Shown here piece after piece: positions 25,093 through 33,523 of a DNA stretch of 64,000 nucleotides. Both the position numbers and the translations under genes were made by a program. A model generated the notes under the pieces. The model made no database searches and was not told where the DNA came from. It saw nothing but the letters and a program-made list of their open reading frames with translations. The stretch is from VAZQ01 sp045811525 (GTDB taxonomy: Bacteria > Pseudomonadota > Alphaproteobacteria > Rhizobiales > Xanthobacteraceae). Where the stretch lies: positions 1 to 64,000 of the forward strand of contig JBJMTV010000046.1 of NCBI GenBank assembly GCA_045811525.1, given 5' to 3'. The stretch's first letter is position 1, and each line of letters starts with the position of its first letter.

Positions 25093-27466
25093 TCAGAGCG
25101 GCAGGTGCCGCAGCCTCAGTGAATTGGCCACGACGCTCACAGACGAGAGTGCCATTGCGGCGGCGGCAATTATCGGGGAGAGCAGCACCCCCCAGAGCGG
25201 ATACAGCACGCCAGCCGCGATCGGGATCCCCAGCGCATTATAGCCGAACGCGAAGAACAGGTTCAGCCGGATGGTGCGCATCACCGCCCGTGACAGCCGG
25301 CGGGCGCGTACGATGCCCATCAGGTCGCCGCGCAAGAGCGTGATGGAGGCGCTCTCAATTGCCACGTCGGTTCCCGTGCCCATCGCAATACCCCACGTGC
25401 GCCGCCGCCAGGGCAGGGGCGTCGTTCACACCATCGCCGGCCATGGCAACGACGCGTCCCTCCTGCTTGTAGCGCGCTATGACGGCACTCTTCTGATCCG
25501 GCAAGACCTCCGCCTGCACGAGGTCAATCCCAAGCAGCCGGGCGGCGGCATGTGCAGTGGTCGAATTGTCACCCGTGAGCATCACAACGCGCACGCCGTC
25601 ACGCTCCAGCAACTTCAAAGCCTCCGCGCTCGAGGTCTTGATCGGATCAGCGATCGTCAGCACCCCGGCGATGTTCCCATCGACCCCCATCGTGATTGCG
25701 GTCGCACCCTCAGCGCGCAACTTCTCGGCCTCCTGCGCCAAGGAAGAGGTGTTGACCCCGAGCTCCTGGAGGAAGCTTGCAGTCCCCAGTGAAATCCGAC
25801 GTCCCTCGACTAGACCTGCGGCGCCTTTCCCAGCCGGTGCATCGAACTGTGTAACCGCAGGTATTGCGATGGCACGCCTCTGGGGCGGCATTGACGATTG
25901 CTGCAGCCAAGGGATGCTCGCTTGCACGCTCTACGCCAGCGGCAAGACGGAGAAGATCGCTTTCGCTCCACCCTGGAGCGGAGAAGATCGCCGTGACGAC
26001 GGGCTTTCCTTGCGTGAGAGTGCCGGTCTTGTCGACCACCAGCGTGTCCACCTTTTCCATCAGCTCGAGCGCCTCGGCATTCTTGATCAAGACGCCCGAT
26101 CCGGCGCCGCGTCCGACGCCAACCATGATCGCCATCGGGGCTGCGAGACCGAGCGCACACGGGCACGCAATAATTAGCACCGCCACCGCAGCGAGAAGGG
26201 CATGCGCGAAACGCGGCTCTGGCCCGAACACTGCCCAGGCCCCGAATGACACGACGGCCACGAGGACCACGGCGGGGACAAACCACGCGGCGACGCGATC
26301 GGCTACGCGCTGGATGGGGGCACGGCTTCTTTGTGCGTCCGCAACCAGTTGTACAATCTGCGCCAACAGGGTGTCGGGTCCGACCTTCCGTGCCTCGATG
26401 ACGAGCGCACCGGATTGGTTCACACTGCCGCCAACAACGCTTGCGCCTGTCTCTTTCGTGACGGGCATGGACTCGCCGGTCACCATCGATTCGTCGACCG
26501 AGCTTCGTCCTTCGCGCACCACGCCGTCCACGGGCACCTTCTCGCCTGGGCGCACGCGCAGGCGGTCACCAGTTTCGAGGCCGTCGAGCGCGATGTCCTC
26601 TTCGCTCCCATCCGGGCGGATGCGGCGCGCAGTCTTTGGCGCGAGATCGAGAAGAGCACGAATGGCTCCGCTCGTCGTTTCCCGGGCCCGCAACTCGAGC
26701 ACTTGCCCGAGCAGCACCAGGACGGTGATCCCCGCGGCCGCTTCGAAGTAGAGCGGGACAGCTCCGCTCGCGTCAGCCGCCGCGACCGGGAAGAGGGTCG
26801 GAGCGAGCGTTGCCAAGGCGCTACACGCCCAGGCCACGCCGGTGCCCATCGCGATCAGGGTGAACATGTTCAGATTGCGTGAGCGCAATGAATGCCATGC
26901 GCGGACGAAAAACGGCCCTCCCCCCAGAGCACAACAGGAGAAGCGAGAAGGAACTGCATCCAGGCGGATGCGGTGTCGCTTACAGAATGCCTCAGGGCTG
27001 ACCAATGGCCGCCCATGGCCAGAATCGCGACGGGCAATGTCAGTGCGAGCGAGACCCAGAGCCGCCGCGTCATGTCGACGAGATCGGCATTCGGACCCGT
27101 CTCTGTACTGGCCAGCAGCGGCTCCAGTCCCATGCCGCAGAAAGGGCAAGCGCCAGGCCCGACCTGCCGGACCTGAGGATGCATGGGACAGGTAAAGACT
27201 GTCCCGCTGGAAACGGCAGGGGAGGACCGTGGCTTGTGGTCCAGATACTTGTCCGGATCGGCTACGAACTTGGCGTAACAGCCGGGCGAGCAAAACGCGT
27301 AAGTACGGCCATTATACTGGTGACGGTGCTTCGCGGTGCTCGGATCGACGCGCATGCCGCACACCGGGTCGCGCACAGCCGCGGCTACGGGCAGATGCCC
27401 GTGGCTGTGATCGCCGTGACGATGGTCCTCATCCATATGAGCTTGCATGCGTTCAAGTCCCATCAT
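25093..27466 (-). pseudogene. Copper-type P1B ATPase, disrupted by three frameshifts
   Basis: Read across three frames this is one complete heavy-metal ATPase of about 790 residues. In order: a His-rich start (DEDHRHGDHSHGHL), a YHS domain (RDPVCGMRVD, FCSPGCYAKF), a heavy-metal-binding segment (CPMHPQ, CPFCGMGLEP), membrane helices, actuator TGES, the CPC transport motif (ACPCALGLA), phosphorylation DKTGTLTQGKP, SEHPLA, GDGVNDAPAL, and a final helix pair. Frames change at three short homopolymers: a C6 run at 26920-26925 (one base missing), G4 at 25882-25885 (one base extra) and C4 at 25391-25394 (one base extra). Each is repaired by one base. Real decay or repeated sequencing error are both possible. 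The N-terminal start is not fixed (ATGs at 27466, 27448, 27436). Confidence 0.85.
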
Positions 27467-27687
27467 CGTCTCGAATTGGCAATCGCTCCGCTCGCCGCAG
27501 ACCGCGGACCCTAGCTCGAGCACATCCGCAAGCGTTTCACCCCCTGGGCCGCAGCCGGCCCACAGGCGTTCCGTATGGCCCTATGTAGGCATGATCCACA
27601 GCCCGTGACCGGAATTTCTCGTTTGGCAGCACGAAGCGAGGAACTAAAGGTTCCCTGCACGGTTGCTCTGGGCAAACGGAGGAATCG

Positions 27688-28248
27688 ATGAGCAACCAAG
27701 ACATTCACGGCGCGAATCCCCGGGCCCGCGGCAGCGAGGGTGTTACCGATTGGACCGCGCGGACCGCGAAAGATGCCATGTCTGGTGCATCGAGCGCGGC
27801 ACAGGACGCGGCAGGTAAGATCAAGAGCGCCGCTTCAGATACCGCTGCGAACCTCGCCGGAGAGGTCAAGCAGATGCTCAATCACCAAGTTGGTGGCGGG
27901 GCCGATGTCATCGGCTATGTTGCACGCTCCGCGCGCCGCGCCGCTGACGATCTCGAGCGCGACTCACCTCAAATCGCTGGTCTGGTACGATCACTGGCGA
28001 GCCGCATGGACGGTTATGCCGGTGATCTGCGCGATCAATCCGTCGACGAGATTTTGCGAACAGCAACGGATTTCACGCGTCGGCAGCCGGCCCTGGTCTT
28101 TGGCCTCGCCGCCGTGGCGGGATTTTTCGCCTTGCGAACGTTGAAGAGCACGACCCCGCTGTCGGCGCCTCCGATTCAGCCGCAGCAGCACCGTCAATCG
28201 CACTCACCGGGAGCGGGCGGAACGGGGAGGCAATTCCATGGCGCATGA
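27688..28248 (+). CDS. Helical membrane-anchored stress-type protein (ElaB/YqjD-like)
   Basis: A 186-residue protein with GGAGG before the ATG. The first 125 residues are polar, Ala/Asp-rich and amphipathic-helical (AKDAMSGASSAAQDAAGKI, AARSARRAADDLERDSPQI-like pattern). One membrane helix follows near 131-148 (ALVFGLAAVAGFFALRTLK). The tail is Pro/Gln/Ser-rich. This layout resembles ElaB/YqjD and the rhizobial nutrient-deprivation-induced proteins, which are ribosome- or membrane-associated stationary-phase proteins. The similarity is structural and function is inferred. It is first of four overlapping or closely spaced genes. It follows the broken ATPase region, divergent to it. Confidence 0.65.
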   Translation: MSNQDIHGANPRARGSEGVTDWTARTAKDAMSGASSAAQDAAGKIKSAASDTAANLAGEVKQMLNHQVGGGADVIGYVARSARRAADDLERDSPQIAGLVRSLASRMDGYAGDLRDQSVDEILRTATDFTRRQPALVFGLAAVAGFFALRTLKSTTPLSAPPIQPQQHRQSHSPGAGGTGRQFHGA

Positions 28249-28627
28249 GCGGCTCAGAGCCGCGACTGTACCGTTTTCGGAAGTCGCTGCCGACCTGGCA
28301 GACCTCTTCCAAAAAGAGCTTCGGCTCGCCCGTGCCGAGCTATCGGACAAGCTTTCCCACAAAGTCAGTGCTGGCATCTGGATGTCAGTGGCGGGCGTTC
28401 TGGGCTTGGTGGCCGCACTGGTCCTCATTGAGGCCGCGGTGTTTGCCATCGCGAGCTTCGGCATCGCACTGCATTGGGCGTGCCTGATCGTTGCTGCCAT
28501 CCTCGGGGCGCTCGCCGCCGGCTTCTACTTCAAAGGGAAGTCCGATGCACGAGAAGAGCTGACGCCCGCGCGTACTATTCACCAAGTCAGACGAGACATC
28601 GCAACCGCGAAGGAGCAATTGACATGA
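28238..28627 (+). CDS. Holin-X-type (Phage_holin_3_6) two-helix membrane protein
   Basis: A 129-residue protein overlapping the previous gene by 11 bases. An N-terminal helix with a conserved pattern (EVAADLADLFQKELRLARAEL) is followed by two membrane helices joined by a short turn (IWMSVAGVLGLVAALVLIEAAVFAIA and HWACLIVAAILGALAAGFYF) and a charged tail with HQVRRDIATAKEQL. This is the pattern of the putative Holin-X family, common in stress-related membrane gene sets of actinobacteria and rhizobia. Despite the name there is no phage context, and lytic function is not implied. Its stop overlaps the next start (ATGA). Confidence 0.7.
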   Translation: MAHERLRAATVPFSEVAADLADLFQKELRLARAELSDKLSHKVSAGIWMSVAGVLGLVAALVLIEAAVFAIASFGIALHWACLIVAAILGALAAGFYFKGKSDAREELTPARTIHQVRRDIATAKEQLT

Positions 28628-29820
28628 GCAACTATCCCGGCTCGGGAAGCTTTGGAGCGGATTGGCTCCTCGGAGCGGTGAAAAGAAATCCGGAGGGTCT
28701 GTTGTTGCTGGCCGCCGGAGCCGCCCTCCTGCTCCGCAGTGGCGGGGCGAATTCCGGGCTCATGCGCAGCAGCGCCTATGCCGGATCCTACGGCGGCTCG
28801 AGAGATTCTCTGAGGCACCAGAGCAGCACCTACGGCGCGCGCAGCGGCCACTCCACAGGGACGGACTGGGGAGTCTCAGAGGGTGTCGCGAATGCGGCGG
28901 ACGGGGCGCGAGACTATGTTTCGGAAACGGGAAAACAGGTCAGCGATACCGCCGGCCGATATGCATCCGCCGTCAGTGAGACCGCCGGGCGCTACGCATC
29001 GAACGTGAGCGAAACCGCAGGGCGGTATGCCTCAAACGTGAGCGAAACGGTCGGTCGCTATACTTCTGCCGTAGGCGAGTATGCTGACGACGCCCGCCAA
29101 ACAATCGTCGAGCAGTCCGGCCGCTGGGCACAGCAAACCCAGAGCACTGTTGAACGTGTCGTGCGCGACCAGCCATTCGCTGTTGCGCTCGCCGGATTCG
29201 CCGCCGGGGCAGCCGTTGCGGCTGCGTTCCCGACCACCGCGATGGAGAACCGCGCGTTGGGGCCGGCGCGCGAGCGACTTTCGGAAGCCGCTAGCGCCGC
29301 GCGAGAAAAGCTCGGGGAAGCCGCCTCAGCAGCAGGTGAGCGGCTTCTCGACGTCGCAGAACAGCGCGGCTTGAGCACAGAGGGCCTAAAGGACGCTGCC
29401 CGCGAGGTGGCCGGCGCGTTCCAGAGCTCATTCGCAGGTGAGCAGAAGGAAGCGGGCGGGTCCCAGATCGGCGGATCTTCGCAGGCAAGGCAGGGCTCCT
29501 CCTCCGGAGCGAGCGGAAGCCAGTATTCCGGCATTGGCGCTGGCAGCGGCGCCTCCAGTCCAGGCCGAACGGGCTCCCAAGGAACTGGCGGAATGCAATC
29601 TTCGGGCGTCGGCAGCACGGGCGGCGGCAGCACGGGCGGCACGCAGCACTCTGGAGGCACCGGCGCTGGCAGCAGCGGCGGAATGTATCCATCCGGAGGC
29701 TCCGGCTCGTCAGGCAGGACAGGCGGCACCGGCGCGAGCGGCTCCGGCGCCGGAGCAGGAACCCAAGGTACTGGCAGTACCAGCAGCTCGCGTCCGGGCG
29801 GAAGCAGTTCCAAGACTTGA
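28624..29820 (+). CDS. LEA-like repetitive membrane protein with Gly/Ser-rich tail
   Basis: A 398-residue protein beginning with ATG at 28624, overlapping the previous stop by 4 bases. A short hydrophobic segment lies near residues 24-38 (EGLLLLAAGAALLLRS). It is followed by four 11-residue repeats (VSETAGRYASN type, residues 106-149) of the LEA style, a second hydrophobic stretch (PFAVALAGFAAGAAVAAAF) and Ala/Glu helices (ARERLSEAASAAREKLGEAA). The last 120 residues are low-complexity Gly/Ser/Thr. Many frames are long here because of composition, but the operon spacing and repeat pattern support this one. Such proteins are linked to desiccation or osmotic stress; role here is inferred. Confidence 0.65.
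   Translation: MSNYPGSGSFGADWLLGAVKRNPEGLLLLAAGAALLLRSGGANSGLMRSSAYAGSYGGSRDSLRHQSSTYGARSGHSTGTDWGVSEGVANAADGARDYVSETGKQVSDTAGRYASAVSETAGRYASNVSETAGRYASNVSETVGRYTSAVGEYADDARQTIVEQSGRWAQQTQSTVERVVRDQPFAVALAGFAAGAAVAAAFPTTAMENRALGPARERLSEAASAAREKLGEAASAAGERLLDVAEQRGLSTEGLKDAAREVAGAFQSSFAGEQKEAGGSQIGGSSQARQGSSSGASGSQYSGIGAGSGASSPGRTGSQGTGGMQSSGVGSTGGGSTGGTQHSGGTGAGSSGGMYPSGGSGSSGRTGGTGASGSGAGAGTQGTGSTSSSRPGGSSSKT
28939..29070 (+). repeat. Four tandem 33-bp in-frame repeats
   Basis: Units at 28939-28971, 28972-29004, 29005-29037 and 29038-29070 encode VSDTAGRYASA, VSETAGRYASN, VSETAGRYASN and VSETVGRYTSA. The 11-residue period is the hallmark of LEA group 3 amphipathic helices. DNA identity between units is partial, with third-base differences, so selection acts on the protein period. 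Confidence 0.85.
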
Positions 29821-29831
29821 AAGGCTGAGTG

Positions 29832-30779
29832 ATGACTGAACCCAGCTTGAGTCAACTGGAACGCGAGGTCGAGGCGGCACGCGCCAGACTTGCCGCCGAC
29901 ATCGCCCGCCTGCGATCGCCTGAGACTTCCGCAGAGCTGACCGACAGCTTGAAGCAGGAGGCGCTCGACGCGAAGGACATGGCGCTGGAGAAAGCAAAGA
30001 CCAGCGTCCAATCGTCCATCGACAGCTTCATTGAAGATGTGAAAAGGCGAGCGGCCGCGAATCCCGCAGCGGCGCTCGCCATCGGCGCCGGCATCGGCTG
30101 GAGGCTATTGCGGCATCCGCCGATTGCGACCGCACTGGTCGGTGCCGGGTTGGTGAGCTTGTTTCGAACCACTCCCGCACGGGTGAACGGACATGAGCCG
30201 GCTGACTACCTGGCCCACGCCAAGGTTAGGTTGAGGCAGCAGGTGTCCGACGCGGCGGAGGTGGCGAAAGATAAGGCTGTCGCCCTCGGCGAAAACGTCA
30301 GTGAAAGGGCAACAGAGCTTGCCGGTGCCGCCAAGGAGCGCGCTCAGGACATGGTGAGCCAGGCAGCGGTAAGTGCGCGCGGGGCAATTCGTGAAACTCA
30401 GGCACAGGCGGGCGCAGCGTTGCGACAGACGGCGCAGGGCATGCAAGACCTGCGTCAGGAGATTGGGGATGCGGCGACCTTAGCAGTCCGCCACGCTTCG
30501 GAGGGAACGCAAAACCTTAGTCATTCCCTGCGGGATTCGGCAGGTTCAGCCGTCCGGCAGGCGAGGTATGACATGCAGGACATACGCGATACCACAGGAT
30601 CCTCGGCGCGTGCCGCCTGGGCGCAGGTTGGCAGTAAAGCGGATGAGTGGTCTCGAGAGGCCCATGCGGTGATGAACGACGCCGACATGCGCGATAAGCT
30701 TTTGCTCGGTGCTGCCGGTCTCGCCGTCGCGGCCGCTCTGGGCTTTGCTTGGCAGCGGCGCGAAGACGAGCGGGTGTAA
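29832..30779 (+). CDS. DUF3618-type membrane protein with apolipoprotein-like helices
   Basis: A 315-residue protein, last of the four-gene set, 11 bases after the previous stop. The N-terminus SLSQLEREVEAARARLAADIARL fits the DUF3618 pattern (ExExxRxxLxxxIxxL). A hydrophobic segment near residues 80-112 (AAALAIGAGIGWRLL, IATALVGAGLVSLF) may sit in the membrane. The rest is long amphipathic helix with about 11-residue spacing (KDKAVALGENVSERATELAG, QEIGDAATLAVRHASEG). A second membrane segment is at the C-terminus (LLLGAAGLAVAAALGFAW). ATG at 29832 is preferred over the GTG directly before it. It probably acts with its operon partners in envelope stress; this is inference. Confidence 0.7.
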   Translation: MTEPSLSQLEREVEAARARLAADIARLRSPETSAELTDSLKQEALDAKDMALEKAKTSVQSSIDSFIEDVKRRAAANPAAALAIGAGIGWRLLRHPPIATALVGAGLVSLFRTTPARVNGHEPADYLAHAKVRLRQQVSDAAEVAKDKAVALGENVSERATELAGAAKERAQDMVSQAAVSARGAIRETQAQAGAALRQTAQGMQDLRQEIGDAATLAVRHASEGTQNLSHSLRDSAGSAVRQARYDMQDIRDTTGSSARAAWAQVGSKADEWSREAHAVMNDADMRDKLLLGAAGLAVAAALGFAWQRREDERV

Positions 30780-30871
30780 CAGCAAGCCGAAGCCGCGAAC
30801 GACTTCCAACCGCGCGTCGCAGGCGTGCTTGGAGGCAGCCCGCCGTCGTAAAACATTCACCAATTTCGGAC

Positions 30872-30946
30872 ATGGTCATCACGCTGATCGTGAGCGCGTT
30901 GGCAACCGCGGATGTACCGGTTGCGGCTCTCGCCCTCGGCACGTGA
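30872..30946 (+). CDS. Possible 24-aa hydrophobic peptide
   Basis: A 24-codon ATG frame (starts MVITLIVSALATADVP) whose stop lies 7 bases before a terminator hairpin. No good ribosome site is seen. Its only support is the position just ahead of the terminator, in a 291-base gap otherwise empty of genes. Treat as a candidate. Confidence 0.2.
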   Translation: MVITLIVSALATADVPVAALALGT

Positions 30947-30953
30947 GAGTAGG

Positions 30954-30988
30954 CCCGCCGGGACCCCGTCCTTGGCGGGTTCTTTCTG
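30954..30988 (+). terminator. Intrinsic terminator after the four-gene membrane operon
   Basis: CCCGCC (30954-30959) pairs with GGCGGG (30974-30979) across a 14-base loop, followed directly by TTCTTTCT on the plus strand. It lies 175 bases beyond the last operon gene, so the transcript has a long 3' leader or ends with a tiny reading frame. Confidence 0.6.
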
Positions 30989-31070
30989 TGTGATCTCAAC
31001 CGAGCGTCGCAAGCTGCGGATACAATCGGCGCGCACCTGCTCGTGCGCGCCCGTCTGCTGCTTTGCCTGA

Positions 31071-33209
31071 TCAGTGCGCGAGCGGGTCAGGACGCAGTTG
31101 GATGTGCACGGCGCGGGGTTTCGAACCCTTGCCGCCTTCCATCAGCCACGGCGTGCGGTCGCCGCTAGTGCTCCAGAGGCCGCGTCCCTTCCAGCCGCCA
31201 TTGAGGTCGTCGATACGGCCGTCGAAGCCTTTGGCGTAGAACCCCATTGGATATGGAATCCGCAAGAGGACCATTTGTCCGTCCTTAAGCGCGACGAACC
31301 CATCATTCAGATTCGCGGTGGACATGGGGATGTTCTCCCCTAGTCCCAGCGTGTTGTGCTGGTCGACCCACGTGTAGTAGCTCGACTCCGCACTATTATC
31401 CCCGACGCCTTCGAAGCCCGGCCCAGGATATTTGTAGAACGACCAGCCCTCCGGACAATGGTTGCCGGTCGCTTCGGGGCCGTTGAGGGGGGCCTTGCAC
31501 TTCCGGCGATCGAAGCTCACCAGGTGCCCGCTCGACGCCGAGCCCCAGGCAACGCCGTTCTTATCGATATCGCCGCCGCGGATGCCGAAGCCGGGGGAGG
31601 GGACGTAATAGACCTGCGACAGTTTGGTGGCGGGATCGTAGCGCAGGAAACCGGGCGGGCCGCCAAAGACGCCCACAGTGTACCACACCGACCCGTCAGT
31701 CGGGTGCGGCATCACCGCATACGGCCCGGAGCCTGGAATGATGCGCTTGTCTTTGGCCGTGTCAGTCGGCTGATTGGGCTCCACAAAGTCGTCGAGCTTG
31801 CCGTTGCCATTGATGTCGAGCACGAAGGGCGCCCAGCCCTGCGCCTTCGCCGCATCGCCGGTTTGCTCGAACACCTTGGTGTTGATCCACCCGGCTACCG
31901 GGCCGGTGCCGCTCAGCCATAACGTCTCGTCCGCATCGTAGCCAAATTGCGGATGGTGGGTCCCGAAGCACGTGTCGATGAACGTGTATTTCATCGTCTT
32001 TGGATCGAGCATGGCCACCTGCCGCGACGAACGGTCGAGCGGGAACACTTTCGCTGACGGATGATCAGAGCCCTTCTTGCAGAATGCGGGATTGTCGAGG
32101 CCGCGCACGGATGCGGCGAGCCACACCCGACCTTTCTTGTCCAACATGGAGTTGTGATTGTTGGCGCGGGTATCCCAAATCTTCTCGTCGCCCCAGTAAG
32201 CGGAGGGCTGCAGCGGCTTCACGCTCGCGGCATGCCCGGGCCCGAGCGATTCCGGCATTTCGGGATCGCGTACCGGCATCTTGAAGAACGTCACCTTGTG
32301 CGTCTTCGGATCCAGGATAGGCATGTTGTCAGTGGAATATTCCGGTGATCCGAACAATGGGCCATTGGCGTTGACGGTTGGATTGCGCCGATCAGACGCG
32401 ATCAGATCATGGAGATAGTGCTTGTCGGTGCTCCACTCCCACGAGGTGACGACAACGTTGCGCTCCACGCCCTGTGGGCGCGCCGGTTTTTGCTTCGGGA
32501 GCTCGCCCCTGGCAACGCGGTCGGTCCACTCGCCGAGATACTTGAACGGCACGCCCCCGAACTGCCCGGCGAGCTGATTAGTCATCTGCTCACCCGATTG
32601 GCCAGACTGGACGCGCCTCATCCATGCCTCTTCCCCCGATTTGAACTCGCCGAACGCTGCCGGAACGGTTCGCGTGGACGCCTGACCCAGCTGATGGCAG
32701 CCGATGCACCCGATGTTCTTCGCCTGCTTGAGCCAGTCCACCTGGGTTATTTTGTCCGGAATGTTGCTCTTTCCCCCGAACTGGTCTGTTCCCGGAATTT
32801 GCAGCATCGAGTACCAGTAGATGGCTGGATAGTATTGCGCGGCTGCAGACTCGTTTGGCGCGGGCACTGCCCGCAGATCGAGCTGCCGGCCCGGCTCCGC
32901 ATCGACCTTCGGTGAATCGACCAGTCCGTATCCCCGCACCCAGACCTTGTATTTGCCCTTAGGCAGGTCAGGCAAGACGTAGCGGCCTTGCTCGTCGGTG
33001 ACGACCATCTTCGCGTATTTCGTGGGAAGGTCGGTGGTCTCAGCGATCACCCACACGCCTGCCTCTGGTCCGCTCGCGCCGGTCACGACGCCTCCGATGT
33101 CGTCATTGTCGATCGTGACTTGTGCCGACAGCGGCGTCGGCATGCCGGCGAGCACAGTGCAGAGGCCAACAGCCGCCGAGCTCAGATAGAATCGTAGCTT
33201 CATTGTCAT
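31071..33209 (-). CDS. Periplasmic c-haem protein with carboxypeptidase-regulatory-like domain and beta-propeller
   Basis: A 712-residue protein. GAGGAGAAG precedes the ATG at 33209, giving a signal peptide (LRFYLSSAAVGLCTVLAGMP...LSAQ). A CarboxypepD_reg-like beta-sandwich follows (GGVVTGASGPEAGVWVIAET, VVTDEQGRYVLPDLPKGKY, about 38-112). A single c-type haem site CIGCH is at 168-172. The remaining 500 residues contain repeated propeller-like blades (YWGDEKIWDTRANNHNSMLD, GRVWLAAS, DETLWLSGTGPV, DGSVWYTVGV), like streptogramin-lyase/SMP-30 propellers, with DINGNGKLDD as a calcium-type loop. Domains suggest an exported redox or binding protein. The reaction is unknown. It has no obvious operon partner and ends 83 bases past the upstream terminator, convergent with the membrane operon. 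Confidence 0.75.
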   Translation of the reverse strand: MTMKLRFYLSSAAVGLCTVLAGMPTPLSAQVTIDNDDIGGVVTGASGPEAGVWVIAETTDLPTKYAKMVVTDEQGRYVLPDLPKGKYKVWVRGYGLVDSPKVDAEPGRQLDLRAVPAPNESAAAQYYPAIYWYSMLQIPGTDQFGGKSNIPDKITQVDWLKQAKNIGCIGCHQLGQASTRTVPAAFGEFKSGEEAWMRRVQSGQSGEQMTNQLAGQFGGVPFKYLGEWTDRVARGELPKQKPARPQGVERNVVVTSWEWSTDKHYLHDLIASDRRNPTVNANGPLFGSPEYSTDNMPILDPKTHKVTFFKMPVRDPEMPESLGPGHAASVKPLQPSAYWGDEKIWDTRANNHNSMLDKKGRVWLAASVRGLDNPAFCKKGSDHPSAKVFPLDRSSRQVAMLDPKTMKYTFIDTCFGTHHPQFGYDADETLWLSGTGPVAGWINTKVFEQTGDAAKAQGWAPFVLDINGNGKLDDFVEPNQPTDTAKDKRIIPGSGPYAVMPHPTDGSVWYTVGVFGGPPGFLRYDPATKLSQVYYVPSPGFGIRGGDIDKNGVAWGSASSGHLVSFDRRKCKAPLNGPEATGNHCPEGWSFYKYPGPGFEGVGDNSAESSYYTWVDQHNTLGLGENIPMSTANLNDGFVALKDGQMVLLRIPYPMGFYAKGFDGRIDDLNGGWKGRGLWSTSGDRTPWLMEGGKGSKPRAVHIQLRPDPLAH

Positions 33210-33523
33210 ACGCTTCTCCTCGCAAGGGAACGCCGTGCGCGTCGGCCACGTGAGGCAATTTGTGCCCACGGCTGACGCTCAGCTTGCGCCATTTCAGCGC
33301 GCTTGCTCTGCATTGGCAATCCCTGTGACCGGAACCGGCTCGGCGCCCGAGGCGGGCCGCAAGCTCCGGATGTTCCCGGGCAGCAAGTCGCGGTGGCCGA
33401 AAGGCCCCTGCAGCTGTAGCGTAGTTCTTCGATTGTACTCCGCCCTACGACGCCCACATGCGGTTCTTGCGACCCAAGGCGTTACGAGGGATGGCCCAGG
33501 TCCCGCGAGCGACAGGAGCTCCC

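Noticed and set aside
25355..25930. Programmed frameshifting in the copper ATPase, as known for E. coli copA
   Set aside because: Three separate shifts would be needed at short runs, one of them in the opposite sense to the other two, and none has a slippery heptamer with a clear downstream structure; decay or sequencing error is simpler.
28238..28627. Holin-named family as evidence of a prophage
   Set aside because: No phage structural, lysis or integrase genes are near; the family is common in chromosomal stress operons.
28939..29070. Tandem repeats as a possible CRISPR array
   Set aside because: The units abut without spacers, stay in frame and encode an 11-residue protein period.
29058..30011. 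Pro-rich 317-residue frame on the minus strand
   Set aside because: It is the mirror of the Gly/Ser-rich tail of the repeat protein; low complexity keeps the opposite frame open.
31110..31130. T-arm-like GGTTTCGAACC that could suggest a second tRNA
   Set aside because: No acceptor or anticodon stems can be formed around it, and it lies in the coding end of the c-haem protein gene.
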